Of a stretch of 8,157 bases of DNA, positions 6,848 through 8,157 are shown piece by piece. Origin of the DNA: an uncultured Mucispirillum sp. Its GTDB lineage: Bacteria > Chrysiogenota > Deferribacteres > Deferribacterales > Mucispirillaceae. Below the pieces are notes generated by a model. The model ran no database searches. It saw only the letters and a program-made list of their open reading frames with translations, and had not been told where the DNA came from. Each line of letters opens with the position of its first letter. Positions within the stretch are counted from its first letter, which is position 1. A program made the translations under genes and the position numbers. The DNA is taken from assembly GCA_937890655.1 (NCBI GenBank), contig CALADT010000045.1, forward strand, positions 1 to 8,157. The letters are read 5' to 3'.

Positions 6848-7648
6848 ATGAAAAAAGCATTTGCATATTCATTTTTACTTCATGGAGCTTTATTATTAAT
6901 TATTATTATTGCCATAGCGAATGTATCATTTAAGGTAGATAAAAAAGAAATGGTACACCTTTCTATGGAAGTATTTAATAATAATGAAGGAACAGGTAGT
7001 GCTGCCCGTGGAATTGAAACATCTAATTCCAATGTAAATATAAATAGTAAAGCAAATGCTTTAAAAAGTGCTAAAAATAATATTGTAGAAAAAACGGAAG
7101 AAAAGGTAGAAAAAGTTGAAAAAGAAGTAAAAAAAGTAACTAAAACAAAACAAATGGCAAAGCAAGAGAAAAAAGCCCAAAAACGAAAAGAGATGAAAGA
7201 GAAAAAAGAAGAAAGAAAACGCAAAAAACAGCAAATGGAACAATCATTTGAAGGGGCTATTATGGCTGCAAAAGGTAAAAGCAGCGGCACAGGGGCAGGC
7301 ACAAAAGAAAAAAGCGACGGTGCCCCTAAATCAAAAGGCGGTGTAGACGGTGTATTTACTTTAAAAGAAGTGGATAATATACCTAAAGCATTAAAAAGTG
7401 CAAGGCCAGTTTACCCAGAATATGCTAAAAATATGCGTATTGAAGGCTTTGTTAAAGTTAGATTTATAGTTGATAAAAATGGCAATACAACTTGTCATAA
7501 AATAGTAAAGGCTACGCCTTCAAAAGTGTTTGAAAACGCAGCTTTAAAAGCTGTGGAACAATGGAAATTCCAACCAGCCCTTAAAGACGGCGAAAAGGTT
7601 CAAGTGGCTATGGTTGTAAAATTAAATTTTAAACTAGATGAAAAATAA
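6848..7648 (+). CDS. tonB: TonB energy-transducing protein with a charged, proline-poor linker
   Basis: A 266-residue protein that spans the periplasm and passes ExbB-ExbD energy to the receptor plug. The N-terminal helix (about 5-26) carries Ser8 and His12, the SxxxH pair of the TonB membrane helix. Residues about 79-131 are a Lys/Glu-rich, probably helical coiled-coil stretch (VEKVEKEVKKV, KKAQKRKEMKEKKEERKRKK), followed by a Gly/Ser/Lys-rich spacer (143-166). The C-terminal TonB domain occupies about 178-266: ARPVYPEYAKNMRIEGFVKV, the AALKAVEQWKFQPA segment, and a final VVKLNFKL strand. Classical TonB linkers are Pro-rich; here the whole stretch from 30 to 178 holds one proline (Pro160), which is more like TolA. 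The C-terminal domain and the upstream receptor support TonB. It begins one base after the exbD stop; its best Shine-Dalgarno (GAGG, 6832-6835) is rather distant, so coupling to exbD is likely. Confidence 0.92.
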   Translation: MKKAFAYSFLLHGALLLIIIIAIANVSFKVDKKEMVHLSMEVFNNNEGTGSAARGIETSNSNVNINSKANALKSAKNNIVEKTEEKVEKVEKEVKKVTKTKQMAKQEKKAQKRKEMKEKKEERKRKKQQMEQSFEGAIMAAKGKSSGTGAGTKEKSDGAPKSKGGVDGVFTLKEVDNIPKALKSARPVYPEYAKNMRIEGFVKVRFIVDKNGNTTCHKIVKATPSKVFENAALKAVEQWKFQPALKDGEKVQVAMVVKLNFKLDEK

Positions 7649-7676
7649 ATAATATAAATAATTTATGGAGAAAAAA

Positions 7677-8157
7677 ATGAAGTTTACAATTAGAAATCTT
7701 TTATTAAGTATTTTAGTTTTACAGTTATTTTTAATAGCAGGCTGTAAAAAAAGTAGTAAGCAAGTAGAAAATGAAATAATGCCTTTTAGTGATAAAGTGA
7801 TTACAGGCACATTAGATAATGGTTTGAAATATTATATTCGTTATAACGATTTTCCTTCAGATAAAATAGAAATGCGTTTAAACGTTAGAAGTGGCTCTTT
7901 AAACGAAACAAATGAAGAACGAGGCCTTGCCCATTTTGTGGAACATATGGCTTTTAATGGTACAAAAAACTTTAAAGGAAACGATGTTATTAAGTTTATG
8001 GAAGAAGCAGGGCTTGTTTTTGGTAAAGATACAAATGCTGCCACATCATATGATTATACTAACTACCAACTAACAGTGCCATATGATAATGAAAGGCTAA
8101 TTAATACAGGGTTTAATATATTAAAAGATTGGGCTACAAATATCACATTTGATGAAG
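7677..8157 (+). CDS. M16 zinc-peptidase lipoprotein, PqqL/FusC-like (5' part)
   Basis: The first 160 codons of a peptidase gene cut by the right edge. Residues 1-22 form a lipoprotein signal peptide with lipobox IAGC, so Cys23 should be lipidated. The following Lys-Lys lacks the Asp+2 inner-membrane retention signal known from E. coli, hinting at outer-membrane anchoring facing the periplasm (inference). The M16 N-domain starts near residue 40: TLDNGLKYYIRYN, RSGSLNETNEERGLAHFVEHMAFNGT and NAATSYDYTNYQL. HFVEH (86-90) is the inverted HxxEH motif: His86 and His90 bind zinc and Glu89 is catalytic. The third zinc ligand, a Glu roughly 75 residues on, lies outside the window. The sequence resembles E. 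coli PqqL and Pectobacterium FusC, which are about 900 residues long. GGAG (7667-7670) sits six bases before the ATG. The gap to tonB is 28 bases with no terminator, so it is probably in the same operon. Confidence 0.92.
   Translation, partial: MKFTIRNLLLSILVLQLFLIAGCKKSSKQVENEIMPFSDKVITGTLDNGLKYYIRYNDFPSDKIEMRLNVRSGSLNETNEERGLAHFVEHMAFNGTKNFKGNDVIKFMEEAGLVFGKDTNAATSYDYTNYQLTVPYDNERLINTGFNILKDWATNITFDE

Noticed and set aside
6450..6872. Minus-strand open frame of 140 codons covering exbD
   Set aside because: It lies wholly opposite exbD and the ends of its neighbours, has no recognisable domain and no good ribosome site; exbD is certain on the + strand.
7148..7220. Short A-rich repeats as a tandem repeat or CRISPR-like array
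   Set aside because: Units are irregular and explained by Lys/Glu codons of the TonB linker; there are no conserved repeats with unique spacers.
6880..7302. Minus-strand open frames (also 7061-7243) coding Phe/Leu/Ser-rich peptides
   Set aside because: They are the complement of the Lys/Glu-rich TonB linker, which reads as Phe/Ser/Leu-rich on the other strand; a composition artefact.
7649..7676. Possible separate promoter or terminator between tonB and the M16 gene
   Set aside because: The 28 bases are simply AT-rich, with no dyad, no T-tract and no room for a -35/-10 pair apart from the tonB coding end; only the Shine-Dalgarno GGAG is supported.

Overview
This is an AT-rich window (about 30% GC by eye) from a Gram-negative, diderm bacterium. 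It encodes an outer-membrane TonB-dependent receptor, a full TonB-ExbB-ExbD energy complex and a lipoprotein with a lipobox. Every gene is on the + strand. The low GC, the short group-2-type ExbB and the AT-rich codon use fit Campylobacterota- or Deferribacterota-like gut bacteria. That placement is inference; no marker gene is present.

Layout. Positions 1-653 hold the 3' part of a gene for a helical, TPR-like protein ending in two Asp-rich Ca-binding-type motifs. A well-formed intrinsic terminator (655-709) fills nearly all of the 68-base gap before the next gene. From 722 to the right edge runs a tightly packed cassette: TonB-dependent receptor (722-3253), ABC ATPase (3243-4133), six-helix ABC-2-type permease (4143-4802), a protein with a large periplasmic domain resembling DUF4857 (4804-6063), ExbB (6060-6485), ExbD (6466-6846), TonB (6848-7648) and the start of an M16 zinc-peptidase lipoprotein (7677 to beyond 8157). 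Neighbouring genes overlap by 4-20 bases or are separated by 1-28 bases, so a single transcript is likely.

How the parts could work together (inference). The receptor captures a substrate at the cell surface. The dedicated ExbB-ExbD-TonB motor powers its passage through the outer membrane. The membrane-anchored M16 peptidase may cut a peptide or protein substrate in the periplasm, and the ABC module with its DUF4857-like partner handles an inner-membrane step. A TonB-dependent receptor beside an M16 peptidase, TonB and an ABC transporter recalls the Fus ferredoxin-import system of Pectobacterium and the pqqL-yddB-yddA locus of E. coli. The split ABC-2 module and the DUF4857-like protein set this locus apart. 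The substrate cannot be read from the sequence.

No RNA genes, CRISPR arrays, insertion sequences or long repeats were seen.
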